A DNA stretch of 64,000 nt from Rhodanobacteraceae bacterium (GTDB lineage Bacteria > Pseudomonadota > Gammaproteobacteria > Xanthomonadales > Rhodanobacteraceae): contig SCQS01000054.1 of the NCBI GenBank assembly GCA_004299705.1, forward strand, positions 62,001 to 126,000, read 5' to 3'. Positions 54,033 to 64,000 of this stretch are shown piece after piece. The translations under genes and the position numbers were made by a program. Each line of letters begins with the position of its first letter. Positions within the stretch are counted from its first letter, which is position 1. The notes under the pieces are model-generated. The model did not search any database. It saw only the letters and a program-made list of their open reading frames with translations, and had not been told where the DNA came from.

Positions 54033-54479
54033 ATGTGGCACCTGCCGAAGCAGCTTGCATGGTTCGGCGTGGGCGGCTTCATCGGTTTCATCGTCGACGC
54101 CGGCATCGTGCAGTTGCTGGTCAGCAAATTGAACGTCGATCCCTATCTCGGGCGCCTGTTTTCGTTCGTGTGCGCTGCGACCGCCACGTGGCTGTTCAAC
54201 CGGCATTTTACCTTCCACAGGCGCGGCGACTATGGCCTGTTCGGCGAATGGTCGCGCTACATGGTCGCGATGTCGGCGGGCTTCGCGCTCAACTACGCGA
54301 CCTACGTGCTGATCGTGTATTTTTCGCATTTCGTGCAGGCATGGCCCGCGATCGGGGTGGCGGCGGGCTCGTTGCCGGGCTCGGCGGTGAACTTCCTGGG
54401 CGCGCGCCAGTGGGTGTTTTCGGGGTCGCACAAAGGCGCCACGGCCGAGTCTGGAAAGAAATCCGAACATGCGCCGTAA
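54033..54479 (+). CDS. GtrA-family membrane protein
   Basis: 148 aa with four predicted membrane helices. It opens FGVGGFIGFIVDAGIVQLL and carries ATATWLFNRHFTFHRRG and AVNFLGARQWVF, the two basic/aromatic signatures of GtrA proteins. GtrA members are thought to move lipid-linked sugars across the inner membrane for cell-surface glycosylation. No glycosyltransferase gene is adjacent, so the pathway is unknown. The ATG lies one base after the mtnA stop. Confidence 0.88.
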   Translation: MWHLPKQLAWFGVGGFIGFIVDAGIVQLLVSKLNVDPYLGRLFSFVCAATATWLFNRHFTFHRRGDYGLFGEWSRYMVAMSAGFALNYATYVLIVYFSHFVQAWPAIGVAAGSLPGSAVNFLGARQWVFSGSHKGATAESGKKSEHAP

Positions 54480-54525
54480 GTTGGCGTGATTATTGAGTTT
54501 TTTCGGAGTGTTTCAGGGGCGGTTG

Positions 54526-54534
54526 TGGTACAAT
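54526..54534 (+). promoter_or_regulatory. Extended -10 promoter element for gyrA
   Basis: TGGTACAAT is a TGn-extended -10 box 78 bp before the gyrA start. No good -35 hexamer is visible at 16-18 bp, as expected for extended -10 promoters. Confidence 0.5.
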
Positions 54535-54611
54535 TTCGCGATTGATTTCGAGGCGTGGGTGGCGTTCGGAACCCGCGCCTTTTTCGTTCACCAGACAAGG
54601 GAAACAGGCGA

Positions 54612-57206
54612 ATGGCGGAACCGGCCAGTGAGGTAATTCGCGTCAACATCGAAGACGAGATGCGCCAGAGTTACCTCGACTATGCGATGAGCGTGATCGT
54701 GGGACGCGCGCTTCCGGACGTTCGCGACGGCTTGAAACCCGTGCACCGCCGCGTGTTGTTCGCGATGAACGAACTGGGCAATGCCTGGAACAAGTCGTAC
54801 AAGAAATCCGCGCGCGTGGTCGGCGACGTGATTGGCAAATACCACCCGCATGGCGATTCGTCGGTGTACGACGCGATCGTGCGCATGGCGCAGCCGTTCT
54901 CGCTGCGCTACATGCTGGTGGACGGGCAGGGCAACTTCGGTTCGGTCGACGGCGACAATCCCGCGGCGATGCGTTACACCGAGGTGCGCATGGCGCGCCT
55001 AACCCACGAGTTGCTGGCCGACATCGACAAGGAAACCGTCGACTTCGGCCCGAACTACGACGAGAGCGAGCAGGAGCCGCTGGTCCTGCCGACCCGCGTG
55101 CCCAACCTGCTGGTCAACGGTTCCGCCGGCATCGCGGTCGGCATGGCCACCAACGTGCCGCCGCACAACATGGGCGAGGTGATCGACGCCACCCTCGCGC
55201 TGATCGACAACCCCGAGCTCACCATCGACGATTTGATGCAGCACGTACCCGGCCCGGATTTTCCGACCGCCGGTATCATCAATGGCGCGGCCGGCATCGT
55301 GCAGGCTTATCGCACGGGCCGCGGCCGCGTGCTGGTGCGCGCCAGGACCGAAATCGAGACCAATGAGCACGGTCACGAAGCGATCATCGCCAATGAGATT
55401 CCCTACCAGGTCAACAAGGCGCGCCTGATCGAGAAGATCGCCGAGCTGGTCAAGGAAAAAAAGGTCGAAGGCATCAGCGCATTGCGCGACGAGTCCGACA
55501 AGGACGGCATGCGCATCGTGATCGAGGTGCGCCGCGACGCCGCGGCCGACGTGGTGCTGAACAACCTGTTCCAGCAGACCCAGTTGCAGGTCACCTTCGG
55601 CATCAACATGGTGGCGCTGGTCGATGGCCAGCCGCGGCTGTTGAACCTCAAGGAAATCCTCGAGCACTTCGTCCGGCATCGGCGCGAAGTCGTCACCCGC
55701 CGCACCATCTTCGATCTGCGCAAGGCACGCGCACGCGCCCATGTGCTGGAAGGCCTGACCGTCGCGCTGGCCAACATCGACGCGATGATCGAACTGATCA
55801 AGACCTCCGCATCGCCGCAGGAAGCGCGCGAGCGCATGCTGGCGCGCAAGTGGGAACCGGGCATGGTGCGCGCACTGTTGTCCGCTGCGGGCGCCACGGC
55901 GTCACGGCCGGAAGACCTCGACCCCAAGGCGGGCCTGAAAGACGACGGTTACCAGCTTTCGGAAGTGCAGGCGAAAGAAATTCTGGAAATGCGCCTGCAC
56001 CGCCTGACCGGTTTGGAGCAGGACAAGCTCACCGACGAATACAAACAGTTGCTGGAAACCATTCGCGGCCTGATCGCGATCCTGGAAGACCCCGACAAGC
56101 TGATGGCGGTGATCCGCGGCGAGCTGGTCGAGATGAAGGAACTCTACGGCGACGCGCGCCGCACCCAGATCCTGCACACCCAGGAAGATCTGGAAACGCT
56201 GGACTTGATTACCGAAGAAGACGTGGTGGTCACGCTCTCGCACGCGGGTTACGTGAAACGCCAGACACTGGACCTCTACCGCGCGCAGAAACGCGGTGGC
56301 AAGGGCCGTTCGGCCACCAGCATGAAGGAAGAGGATTTCGTCGAGAAGTTGTGGATCGTCAACACCCACGACACGCTGCTTACCTTTACCAGCACCGGCC
56401 GCGTGTATTGGCTGGATGTCTATCGCATCCCGGAAGCCAGCCCCGGCGCGCGCGGCCGCCCCATCGTCAACCTGCTGCCGTTGGAAGAGGGCGAGAAGGT
56501 GCAAGCTGTGCTGCCGGTGCGCGAATATACCGACGACCGTTTCGTGTTCTTCGCGACCCGTAGCGGCACCGTCAAGAAAACACCGCTCAAGGAATTCGAG
56601 TTCAAGCTGCAGAAGGGCAAGCTCGCGATCGGCTTGGACGATGGCGATGGCTTGGTCGAGGCCGAGCTCACCGACGGCAACTGCGACGTGCTGCTGTTCG
56701 CCTCCAACGGCAAGGCCGCGCGTTTTGCCGGTGGCGACGTGCGCCCGATGGGCCGCACCGCGCACGGTGTACGCGGCATGCGCCTGACCGAGGATGCGCA
56801 GGTGGTGTCGATGATCGTGGCCGACGCGCGGATGGAGAGCGGCGAGTGCGACGTGCTCACCGCCACCCAACGCGGCTACGGCAAGCGCACGCCGCTCGTG
56901 GATTTCCCGCGCAAGGGCCGTGGCTCGCAGGGCGTGATCGCGATCCAGTGTTCGGATCGCAACGGCGCGCTGGTCGCCGCCGTCGCCACCGACGCGCGCC
57001 ACGAACTGATGCTGATTTCCGACAAGGGCACGCTGGTGCGCACCCGCGTCGCCGAAATCTCGCAGGTTGGCCGCAACACCCAGGGCGTCACGCTGATCCG
57101 TCTGCCCAATGACGAAAAGCTTGCGGGTGTGGTGAAGATCGAGAGCGAGGACGATGGCGTCGCGGACGCGAGCAATGCAGGAACTGCAGACGGCACGCCA
57201 GTTTGA
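54612..57206 (+). CDS. gyrA: DNA gyrase subunit A
   Basis: 864 aa. GyrA cuts and reseals DNA to introduce negative supercoils with GyrB. Numbering matches E. coli exactly at the N-terminus: catalytic Tyr122 (AAMRYTE) and quinolone-contact residues Ser83 and Asp87 ([13 protein letters not shown]), both wild type. The GyrA box QKRGGKGR that opens the C-terminal wrapping domain separates it from ParC, and the six-bladed domain follows. The ATG at 54612 gives the usual MAEPASEV start. The C-terminal acidic tail ([14 protein letters not shown]) is typical. Confidence 0.97.
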   Translation: MAEPASEVIRVNIEDEMRQSYLDYAMSVIVGRALPDVRDGLKPVHRRVLFAMNELGNAWNKSYKKSARVVGDVIGKYHPHGDSSVYDAIVRMAQPFSLRYMLVDGQGNFGSVDGDNPAAMRYTEVRMARLTHELLADIDKETVDFGPNYDESEQEPLVLPTRVPNLLVNGSAGIAVGMATNVPPHNMGEVIDATLALIDNPELTIDDLMQHVPGPDFPTAGIINGAAGIVQAYRTGRGRVLVRARTEIETNEHGHEAIIANEIPYQVNKARLIEKIAELVKEKKVEGISALRDESDKDGMRIVIEVRRDAAADVVLNNLFQQTQLQVTFGINMVALVDGQPRLLNLKEILEHFVRHRREVVTRRTIFDLRKARARAHVLEGLTVALANIDAMIELIKTSASPQEARERMLARKWEPGMVRALLSAAGATASRPEDLDPKAGLKDDGYQLSEVQAKEILEMRLHRLTGLEQDKLTDEYKQLLETIRGLIAILEDPDKLMAVIRGELVEMKELYGDARRTQILHTQEDLETLDLITEEDVVVTLSHAGYVKRQTLDLYRAQKRGGKGRSATSMKEEDFVEKLWIVNTHDTLLTFTSTGRVYWLDVYRIPEASPGARGRPIVNLLPLEEGEKVQAVLPVREYTDDRFVFFATRSGTVKKTPLKEFEFKLQKGKLAIGLDDGDGLVEAELTDGNCDVLLFASNGKAARFAGGDVRPMGRTAHGVRGMRLTEDAQVVSMIVADARMESGECDVLTATQRGYGKRTPLVDFPRKGRGSQGVIAIQCSDRNGALVAAVATDARHELMLISDKGTLVRTRVAEISQVGRNTQGVTLIRLPNDEKLAGVVKIESEDDGVADASNAGTADGTPV

Positions 57207-57280
57207 AGTCTAGTGGTACATAGCGTGGCTCAATGCGGATCACCTTCGCGTTGGGCTCATCGTCATGGTGCAGTTCGTCG

Positions 57281-57529
57281 CTATTTGTTGGCACGGTCTT
57301 CCAGCCAGACCCTCACCGCCCCTATACCAACGAAGAGCATGGCTTGTCCAAAAAGCCAGGATAGCCAGCCACCTTCCAGTACCGCGAAAACAATGCCCGA
57401 TACCAACGTCGACAAACCGGCCCACAGTATCGCGTGGGACTTTCCACCGTCGCGTGCTTCATAGTCGCCAGCCTTGTAAAAGCCGACCAGGCCAACGAGG
57501 GTCAGGGCGATGGCGAGTTCAGTCGTCAA
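57281..57529 (-). CDS. Possible small membrane protein
   Basis: 82 aa from a TTG start with no clear Shine-Dalgarno sequence. It has two to three hydrophobic segments (about 5-18, 33-52 and 56-74) and a charged end (VWLEDRANK). Amino-acid balance (Trp, Gly, Leu, few Arg/Pro) is unlike the antisense shadows common in this GC-rich DNA, which favours a real gene. I recognise no family. It lies between gyrA and the peroxiredoxin gene, convergent with gyrA. Confidence 0.42.
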   Translation of the reverse strand: MTTELAIALTLVGLVGFYKAGDYEARDGGKSHAILWAGLSTLVSGIVFAVLEGGWLSWLFGQAMLFVGIGAVRVWLEDRANK

Positions 57530-57598
57530 GCGGTTGGCGTTGTCGGAATTTGCAGCGAGTTGTCCGGATAAATCGAAGCCGTATCCGGCCTACGAAAG

Positions 57599-58075
57599 TC
57601 AAATCCCAGCCAGCATCGCCTCGGCACTGGACACGCGAAACTCTCCCGGTGCTTCCACATGCAGCACCTTGACCACACCGTCTTCGGCGTACAGGGCGAA
57701 GCGTTTCGAGCGCATGCCCATGCCGTATTTGCTGGCGTCGGTTTCGAGGCCCAGCGCCTTGGCGAAATCGCCGTTGCCGTCGGCCAGCATCAGCATGCCA
57801 TCGGGCACGTGGCGGTGGCGAGCCCATGCCTGCATCACGAAGGCGTCGTTGACGGCCATGCAGGCGACATCGATGCCGCGTTTCTTGAAATCCTCGTAGT
57901 GCTCGATGTAGCCCGGCAGGTGGCGTTCGGAGCAGGTCGGCGTGAACGCGCCCGGCACCGCGAACAGCACCACCTTCTTGCCCTTGAACACGTCGTCGGT
58001 CGTGAGTTGCTGCACGCCGTCGTGCAGCACGGCAAACGTGGCGGAGGGAAGCTTGTCGCCGACTTGAATGGTCAT
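57599..58075 (-). CDS. Peroxiredoxin, Prx5 type
   Basis: 158 aa. It is a thiol peroxidase that reduces H2O2 and organic hydroperoxides. The peroxidatic Cys48 sits in PGAFTPTCSERHLPGY, the Prx5 signature; GDKLPSATF opens the domain. The ATG at 58073-58075 matches family starts; an in-frame upstream ATG adds four residues. The electron donor (glutaredoxin, glutathione or thioredoxin) is not encoded as a fusion. It is divergent from the Hsp20 gene across 127 bp, so both stress genes share an upstream region. Confidence 0.92.
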   Translation of the reverse strand: MTIQVGDKLPSATFAVLHDGVQQLTTDDVFKGKKVVLFAVPGAFTPTCSERHLPGYIEHYEDFKKRGIDVACMAVNDAFVMQAWARHRHVPDGMLMLADGNGDFAKALGLETDASKYGMGMRSKRFALYAEDGVVKVLHVEAPGEFRVSSAEAMLAGI

Positions 58076-58130
58076 GGCCGAGTCCATGTGGATGTTCGCG
58101 CCATCCTACCGCAATGCCGTACCCGCCGGA

Positions 58131-58154
58131 CTTGAAACAGGCCAGGCGGCCCAT
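58131..58154 (+). promoter_or_regulatory. Sigma-32-type heat-shock promoter of the hsp20 gene
   Basis: CTTGAA (58131-58136) and CCCAT (58150-58154) match the sigma-32 consensus CTTGAA-N13/14-CCCCAT. Transcription would start near 58163. The leader has a TGGCCG/CGGCCA hairpin (58168-58183) just upstream of GAGGA. Confidence 0.65.
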
Positions 58155-58202
58155 ACCTCGGGATCAGTGGCCGATCGCGGCCAATCATCTTGAGGAGTCA
58201 GC

Positions 58203-58652
58203 ATGTACATCCAACGTTCCGCCTATTGGCCGGCTGCCGGCCATTTCCCGCGCGACTTCGGCCGCGTGTTCAGCCGCCTGTTCGACGAAGCGGGCAACGA
58301 CCAGTCCGACGTGGGGGCCAGCGAGTGGGCGCCCCGCGTGGACATCCGCGAGGAAGACAAGCGCTTCGTGATCGAGGCCGACATCCCGGGCGTCGATCCG
58401 AAAGCCATCGAGATCAGCATGGACAAGGGCGTGTTGTCGCTCGAGGGTGAGCGCAAATCCGAGCACAAGGCCGAGGACGGCAAGTTCACCCGCGTCGAAC
58501 GCGTACACGGCGTGTTCCATCGCCGCTTCGCGCTGCCGGACAGCGCCGACGCCGATGGCATCCGCGCGACCGGCAAGCACGGCGTGCTGGAAATCGAGAT
58601 CCCGAAGCGCCCTGAAGCCGCACCGCGCAAGATCGAGATCGCGGTCGAGTAA
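58203..58652 (+). CDS. Small heat-shock protein, Hsp20 family
   Basis: 149 aa. The alpha-crystallin domain spans about residues 42-140 (WAPRVDIREEDKRFVIEADIPGVDPKAIEI, split here by family blocks). It includes the GVLEIEIPKR strand, whose I/L-x-I-type ends mediate oligomer contacts. Such proteins hold unfolding clients for refolding by DnaK. GAGGA lies 6 nt before the ATG, and a sigma-32-type promoter precedes it. It is followed 94 bp later by a CbpA/DnaJ gene, which fits a heat-shock pair. Confidence 0.95.
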   Translation: MYIQRSAYWPAAGHFPRDFGRVFSRLFDEAGNDQSDVGASEWAPRVDIREEDKRFVIEADIPGVDPKAIEISMDKGVLSLEGERKSEHKAEDGKFTRVERVHGVFHRRFALPDSADADGIRATGKHGVLEIEIPKRPEAAPRKIEIAVE

Positions 58653-58746
58653 CGTTTGCCGACGCGCGAACCGGCGTCGGTGCGTCATAATCGGAACCCG
58701 CGCGGAGCGATCCGTCGCGGGTTCTCGTGTTGATTTGGGGGTGTGA

Positions 58747-59670
58747 ATGGAATTTCAGGATTACTACAAAACCCTCGGCGTCAAGCAGGGCGCCGGCGAC
58801 GACGAGATCAAGGCGGCCTACCGCAAGCTCGCGCGCAAGTACCATCCGGACAAGAACAAGGAAGCCGGCGCCGAGGACAAGTTCAAGTCCATCAGCGAGG
58901 CCTACGAGGTCCTGCACGACAAACAGAAGCGCGCGGCGTACGACAACCTGCGCGCAGGCGGCGGTTACCGTGCGGGCGACAACTTCCGGCCGCCGCCGGG
59001 CTGGCAACAGCAGCAGGCGCCGGGCGGGTTCGAGTTCCGCGATTTTGGTGGCGGTGGTGACGCGGGCGGTTTCAGCGATTTCTTCGAGTCCCTGTTCGGC
59101 GGCCGCGGTGCCGGGGGGCCGCGCGCGCAGCGCGGCCCGATGCGTGGACAGGATGTGCGCGCGGGCGTCGAGATCGACTTGCGCACCGCGTACGCGGGTG
59201 GCAAGCAGCGCCTTGGCCTGCGCGATGCGACCGGCGAGCGCACGCTGGAAGTGAACATTCCCGCCGGCATCCTGCCGGGCAAGGTGATTCGCCTGGCGGG
59301 GCAGGGGGAGCCCGGCTACAACGGCGGCCCGTCCGGCGACCTGCTGCTGGAAGTGCAGGTGCGCGACGACCCGCAATTCAAGTTGCACGAACGCGACGTG
59401 GAAGTCGAACTGCCGGTGTCGCCGTGGGAAGCGGCGCTCGGCGCCAAGGTGCCGGTGCCTACACTGGGTGGGCACGTCGAACTTAAGATCCCCGCGGGCT
59501 CGCGCAGCGGCCGCAAGTTGCGCCTGAAGGGGCGCGGGATGCCGGGCCGGACGCCGGGCGACCAGATCGTGACGCTGGCGATCCAGATTCCGCCCGCCGA
59601 TGGCGAGAAGGCCAAGGCCGCGTATCAGGCGTTCGAGCAGGCGTTCGCGGGCTTCGATCCACGCGGCTGA
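58747..59670 (+). CDS. cbpA: Curved-DNA-binding/DnaJ-class co-chaperone CbpA
   Basis: 307 aa (E. coli CbpA 306). The N-terminal J domain has HPD at 33-35. A Gly/Phe-rich linker (about 70-135) follows, then two beta-barrel client-binding domains without the zinc finger of DnaJ, which identifies the CbpA class. [20 protein letters not shown] and [18 protein letters not shown] mark the C-terminal domains. No cbpM modulator gene follows. A hairpin GAACCCGCG/CGCGGGTTC (about 58694-58725) lies in the gap after hsp20. Confidence 0.93.
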   Translation: MEFQDYYKTLGVKQGAGDDEIKAAYRKLARKYHPDKNKEAGAEDKFKSISEAYEVLHDKQKRAAYDNLRAGGGYRAGDNFRPPPGWQQQQAPGGFEFRDFGGGGDAGGFSDFFESLFGGRGAGGPRAQRGPMRGQDVRAGVEIDLRTAYAGGKQRLGLRDATGERTLEVNIPAGILPGKVIRLAGQGEPGYNGGPSGDLLLEVQVRDDPQFKLHERDVEVELPVSPWEAALGAKVPVPTLGGHVELKIPAGSRSGRKLRLKGRGMPGRTPGDQIVTLAIQIPPADGEKAKAAYQAFEQAFAGFDPRG

Positions 59671-60036
59671 TTACTTGGCGAGGTTCTCGCTCAGGGCCTT
59701 GGTCAACGCCGCCTCGTTCACCGGCTTGGTGACGTAGGCCTTGGCGCCCTGGCGCATGCCCCAGACCTTGTCGGTTTCCTGATCCTTGGTGGTCACCAGG
59801 ATCACCGGGATGTGCGCGGTGTCGGGGTCCTTGGAGATCGCGCGCGTTGCCTGGAAGCCGTTGAGGTTGGGCATCACCACGTCCATCAGCACCAGGTCGG
59901 GCTTGTCGCGCTTGGCGGTTTCCACCCCGGCCGCACCGTCGGTGGCGGTGAGCGTCTGGTGGCCGAGTTTCTCGACCAGGCGTTTCAGGCCTTCCAGTTG
60001 GGACGGCGAATCGTCGACGATCAGGATGCGTGCCAT
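59671..60036 (-). CDS. pilH: Single-domain response regulator, PilH-like
   Basis: 121 aa, a lone receiver domain. The acidic pocket is Asp8/Asp9, the phosphorylation site Asp52 (LMDVVMPNLNG), and the signalling residues Thr82/83 and Lys104 are present. The stretch VTTKDQETDKVWGMRQGA is characteristic of PilH, the response regulator that acts with the Pil-Chp system on type IV pilus retraction. No other pil or che gene is adjacent, so the symbol rests on sequence alone. The stop codon directly abuts the convergent cbpA stop (59668-59670). Confidence 0.87.
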   Translation of the reverse strand: MARILIVDDSPSQLEGLKRLVEKLGHQTLTATDGAAGVETAKRDKPDLVLMDVVMPNLNGFQATRAISKDPDTAHIPVILVTTKDQETDKVWGMRQGAKAYVTKPVNEAALTKALSENLAK

Positions 60037-60183
60037 GCAAGGTTCCCCACAGCGGAAGCGCACATTGTAGGGAAGCGAAACCTGATGCGCCACGCTCGCG
60101 GCGCGGGTTTCCAAGCACTCTGGTAATCGGCATGCGAGTCAAATAGTTTCAATGTATCAAAAGGTTGTGCGCTTGTTGTCACG

Positions 60184-61197
60184 TCAATCCGATGTACTGC
60201 CCGCCGCGATGCGCACCAGTGTGCGCCCGAATGCGCGGCCTGCGAGCATGGCGTCGAACACCTCCGGCAACCCATCCAGCGTGACTTCGCGCGTGCAGAT
60301 CGTGTCGAGGTGCGCGGGCTTCCAGTCCGATGCCAGATGCTGCCAGACCGCCTCGCGAATGTCGCGTGCGGTGCCGGCCGAGGCGATGCCCAGCAGGCTG
60401 ACCCCGCGGATGATGAAGGGCATCACCGTGGTGTCGAGCTTGCTGTCGGCGGCAAGCCCGATGCTGGCCACGTTGCCGTAGGGTTTGGTCACCGCAAGCA
60501 GTTGCGCCAACAAGGTGCCGCCGGCGTTGTCCACGGCGCCGCCGAAGCGCACGGATTCCAGAGCGTGCTTGCCAAGGTCAAGCGCACGGCGGTCCAGCAC
60601 TTCACTGGCGCCAAGCGTTTTCAGGAAGTCCGCGTGTTCGGGTTTGCCGCTTATCGCATGCACCTCGAAACCTGCGCGGCTGAAGATGTCGACCGCCAGC
60701 ATGCCCACGCCGCCGGTTGCGCCCGTCACCGCGATGGGTCCGAGTTCCAGCGACTGACGGTTGTCGCGCATGCGATGCAACGCAAGCGCGGCGGTGAATC
60801 CGGCGGTGCCGAGGATCATGGTCTCGCGCAGTGACAAGCCATCCGGCAGCGGGATCGCCCACTTCGATTCGAGGCGCGCGTACTCGGCGTAGCCGCCATC
60901 GCGCGTTTCCGAAAGTCCGCAACCGGTGCACAGCACCGCGTCGCCTTCCTTGATCTTCGGATCCGTCGATGCGACCACGTGGCCCGCGACATCGATGCCG
61001 CCGTTCAACGGAAACCGGCGCAGGATCTTGCCCTTGCCGGTGCCGGCCAGCGCGTCCTTGTAGTTGACCGACGAGTACGCGGTCTTGATGACGACTTCCC
61101 CTGGCGAAAGATCGTCCACGCGGATCGACTCGATGCCGGCGTGGTAGCTGGCGTTGTCGTTGTGGATGCGGAAGGCGTGAAAAGAACTATTCGTCAA
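60184..61197 (-). CDS. acuI: Acrylyl-CoA reductase (NADPH) of the AcuI/YhdH family
   Basis: 337 aa, from a TTG start. It is a medium-chain dehydrogenase/reductase with the zinc-free quinone-reductase-like fold. VNYKDALAGTGKGKILRRFP opens the catalytic part, AVTGATGGVGMLAVDIF is the NADPH site, and GIDVAGHVV and RDGGYAEYA are typical of AcuI. AcuI reduces toxic acryloyl-CoA to propionyl-CoA. YhdH in E. coli has the same activity and no required pathway partner. No ATG lies at a suitable place, and the start overlaps no repeat. Confidence 0.9.
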   Translation of the reverse strand: MTNSSFHAFRIHNDNASYHAGIESIRVDDLSPGEVVIKTAYSSVNYKDALAGTGKGKILRRFPLNGGIDVAGHVVASTDPKIKEGDAVLCTGCGLSETRDGGYAEYARLESKWAIPLPDGLSLRETMILGTAGFTAALALHRMRDNRQSLELGPIAVTGATGGVGMLAVDIFSRAGFEVHAISGKPEHADFLKTLGASEVLDRRALDLGKHALESVRFGGAVDNAGGTLLAQLLAVTKPYGNVASIGLAADSKLDTTVMPFIIRGVSLLGIASAGTARDIREAVWQHLASDWKPAHLDTICTREVTLDGLPEVFDAMLAGRAFGRTLVRIAAGSTSD

Positions 61198-61221
61198 GGC
61201 GAGGCTTCTCTTTTCTTTGCT

Positions 61222-61312
61222 CGTCGTTCCGGCGAAAGCCGGAATCCAATGTGATTTGCTCCGGGAATTTCAATCAAGAGCAGATGGATCCCGGCTTTCG
61301 CCGGGATGACGA
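61222..61312. repeat. CATTCC-type inverted repeat, copy 4 (acuI-lpd gap)
   Basis: CGTCGTTCCGGCGAAAGCCGGAATCC at the left (two short arms) and GGATCCCGGCTTTCGCCGGGATGACGA at the right, with a less paired middle. The remaining 100 bp up to lpd show nothing I recognise. Confidence 0.85.
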
Positions 61313-61418
61313 TCAAAAGCTGGCGCCGGTATGTGTGCGGCCGTGTGCAGCATGGGATGAAGACTTATTGATCCGGAACCCGTATCAACGGACATTTCTG
61401 GCTGGAGTCATCCTGGCT

Positions 61419-63008
<1,590 letters not shown>

Positions 63009-64000
63009 TCAAATGTCGAGAAGCATCTTGTACGGATTTTCCAGCTGGTTCTTGATGTCGACCAGGAACAGCACCGCGTCCTTGCCGTCGACGATGCGGT
63101 GGTCGTAAGAGATCGCGATGTACATCATCGGCGCGGCGATCACCTGTCCGTTTTCGACGATCGCGCGTTCCTTGATGGTGTGCATGCCGAGGATGCCGCT
63201 CTGCGGTGGATTCACGATCGGCGTGGAGAACAGCGAGCCGAAGGTGCCGCCGTTGGTGATCGTGAAGGTGCCGCCCTGCAGGTCGTCGAGCGTCAGCTTG
63301 CCGGCGCGCGCTCGCTCGGCGAAATCCGCGATGGCCTTCTCGATGTCGGCGAAGCCCATGTCCTGCGCGTCGCGCAGCACCGGCGTCACCAGCCCGCGGT
63401 CGGTCGCGACCGCGACCGAGATGTCCTGGTAGCCGTGGTAGATGATGTCGTTGCCGTCCACCGAGGCATTCACCACCGGATGGCGTTTCAGCGCCTCGCA
63501 CGCGGCCTTCACGAAGAAGCTCATGAAACCGAGCTTGATGCCATGGGCCTTCTGGAACTGCTCACCCAGTTGCTTGCGCATCGCAACCACATTCGCGAGG
63601 TTGACTTCGTTGGAGGAAGTCAGCATCGCGATCGAGTTCTTCGACTGCATCAGGCGCTCGGCAATGCGCGCGCGCATGCGCGTCATGGGGACGCGTTCTT
63701 CGGGACGGGAGCCTGCAAAAGCGGGACCGGGGACCGCGGACCGGGGACCGGTGGATGCGGACGTGGCCGGCTGTTGACTGCCTTTGGAATAGTTGACCAG
63801 ATCTTCCTTGGTGACTTGGCCGCTGCGGCCGGTGCCGGGCACCTTGGATACGTCGATGTTCTGTTCGGCGGCGACGCGGCGTGCTGCCGGCGACAAATCT
63901 TCGGTCGCGGCAGGTGCTTTTGCCGATCCCCGGTCCCTGGTCCCCGGCCCCGGCTGGCCCTCCGTCTTCGCTGGCGCTGCCGGCTTGTCCGGCTCGGCCT
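63009..64000 (-). CDS. sucB: Dihydrolipoyl succinyltransferase (E2), N-terminus outside the window
   Basis: About 330 codons are present. The peripheral subunit-binding domain ([21 protein letters not shown], split by family blocks) and the acyltransferase domain with catalytic His in [10 protein letters not shown] are complete. The lipoyl domain lies beyond base 64000. This enzyme transfers succinyl groups to CoA in the 2-oxoglutarate dehydrogenase complex. The Ala/Pro linkers flanking the binding domain contain two GGGGACC-type repeats (63713-63753 and about 63924-63952), translated as PRSAVPGPA and [10 protein letters not shown]. The reading frame is open to the window end, so a TTG near 63896 is not the true start. 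Confidence 0.95.
   Translation of the reverse strand, partial: AEPDKPAAPAKTEGQPGPGTRDRGSAKAPAATEDLSPAARRVAAEQNIDVSKVPGTGRSGQVTKEDLVNYSKGSQQPATSASTGPRSAVPGPAFAGSRPEERVPMTRMRARIAERLMQSKNSIAMLTSSNEVNLANVVAMRKQLGEQFQKAHGIKLGFMSFFVKAACEALKRHPVVNASVDGNDIIYHGYQDISVAVATDRGLVTPVLRDAQDMGFADIEKAIADFAERARAGKLTLDDLQGGTFTITNGGTFGSLFSTPIVNPPQSGILGMHTIKERAIVENGQVIAAPMMYIAISYDHRIVDGKDAVLFLVDIKNQLENPYKMLLDI
63713..63753. repeat. GGGGACC-type repeat in the sucB linker (inner copy)
   Basis: GGGACCGGGGACCGCGGACC, then GGGGACCGGTGG, lies in frame in the linker between the subunit-binding and catalytic domains. It matches the motif in leuS. Confidence 0.7.
63924..63952. repeat. GGGGACC-type repeat in the sucB linker (outer copy)
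   Basis: GATCCCCGGTCCCTGGTCCCCGG, given here as its two halves GATCCCCGGTCC and CTGGTCCCCGG, lies in the linker between the lipoyl and subunit-binding domains and keeps the frame open. Confidence 0.65.

Overview
The window is a GC-rich, densely coded stretch of a gammaproteobacterial chromosome. Gene order points to Xanthomonadales, probably Rhodanobacteraceae or a relative (inference from synteny and protein resemblance, not from a search). Diagnostic blocks are leuS-lptE-holA-nadD-rsfS-rlmH-(insert)-maf-rng-yhdP-tldD-yjgA-pmbA, tRNA-tig-clpP-clpX, rpsO-pnp, mtnA-gyrA and sucB-lpd. No rRNA, prophage, complete IS element or CRISPR array is visible.

Layout. 1-5.8 kb: the 5' part of a secreted S10 serine carboxypeptidase-like gene, then two tandem paralogous membrane proteins, each exactly 734 aa, that join a kinase-like domain lacking the HRD catalytic aspartate to a SUMF1/FGE-like domain lacking the FGE cysteine pair. 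5.9-7.3 kb: a small K+-channel-like pore protein and a CnoX-type thioredoxin/TPR co-chaperone. 7.4-27.1 kb: the leuS to pmbA block (tRNA charging, LPS transport, DNA polymerase III delta, NAD synthesis, ribosome silencing and methylation, nucleotide sanitation, RNase G, YhdP, TldD/PmbA). It is broken between rlmH and maf by about 2.9 kb carrying a YCII-family gene, a decayed VapC toxin and a cation/proton antiporter. 27.2-30.8 kb: a DUF1800/DUF1501 pair, a DUF4870 membrane protein and xseB. 30.8-35.5 kb: tRNA-His (with two tandem upstream units repeating its 5' end), tRNA-Lys, tRNA-Leu, tig, clpP, clpX and a second tRNA-Leu. 35.5-41.4 kb: 3-hydroxyanthranilate dioxygenase, parE, a His/Lys-rich exported peptide, rpsO and pnp. 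41.5-46.6 kb: a three-gene 2-oxoacid:ferredoxin oxidoreductase cluster. 46.8-52.9 kb: a tricorn-like lipoprotein protease, class III PHA synthase (phaE-phaC) and PspC. 53-57.5 kb: mtnA, a GtrA-like protein and gyrA. 57.6-64 kb: peroxiredoxin, Hsp20, CbpA, a PilH-like regulator, AcuI, lpd and the 3' part of sucB.

The most striking non-genic content is a dense set of intergenic inverted-repeat families: an asymmetric element of about 100 bp with CCCCCTTCC hairpins, CATTCC-type hairpins, ATCCGCG-type inverted repeats, and one REP pair of the GTGGGAGC type. They fill operon gaps, supply the end and stop codon of yjgA, and have given misleading upstream extensions to some reading frames. A separate GGGGACC repeat lies in frame inside leuS and twice inside sucB.

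Functionally the window is mostly housekeeping: translation, proteostasis (Tig, ClpXP, CnoX, Hsp20, CbpA), DNA topology (ParE, GyrA), RNA decay (RNase G, PNPase) and central carbon metabolism (2-oxoglutarate dehydrogenase E2/E3 and, separately, a ferredoxin-linked 2-oxoacid oxidoreductase). The accessory points of interest are the tandem pseudokinase-SUMF1 proteins, the tRNA-His repeat array and the rlmH run-on into an antisense neighbour.
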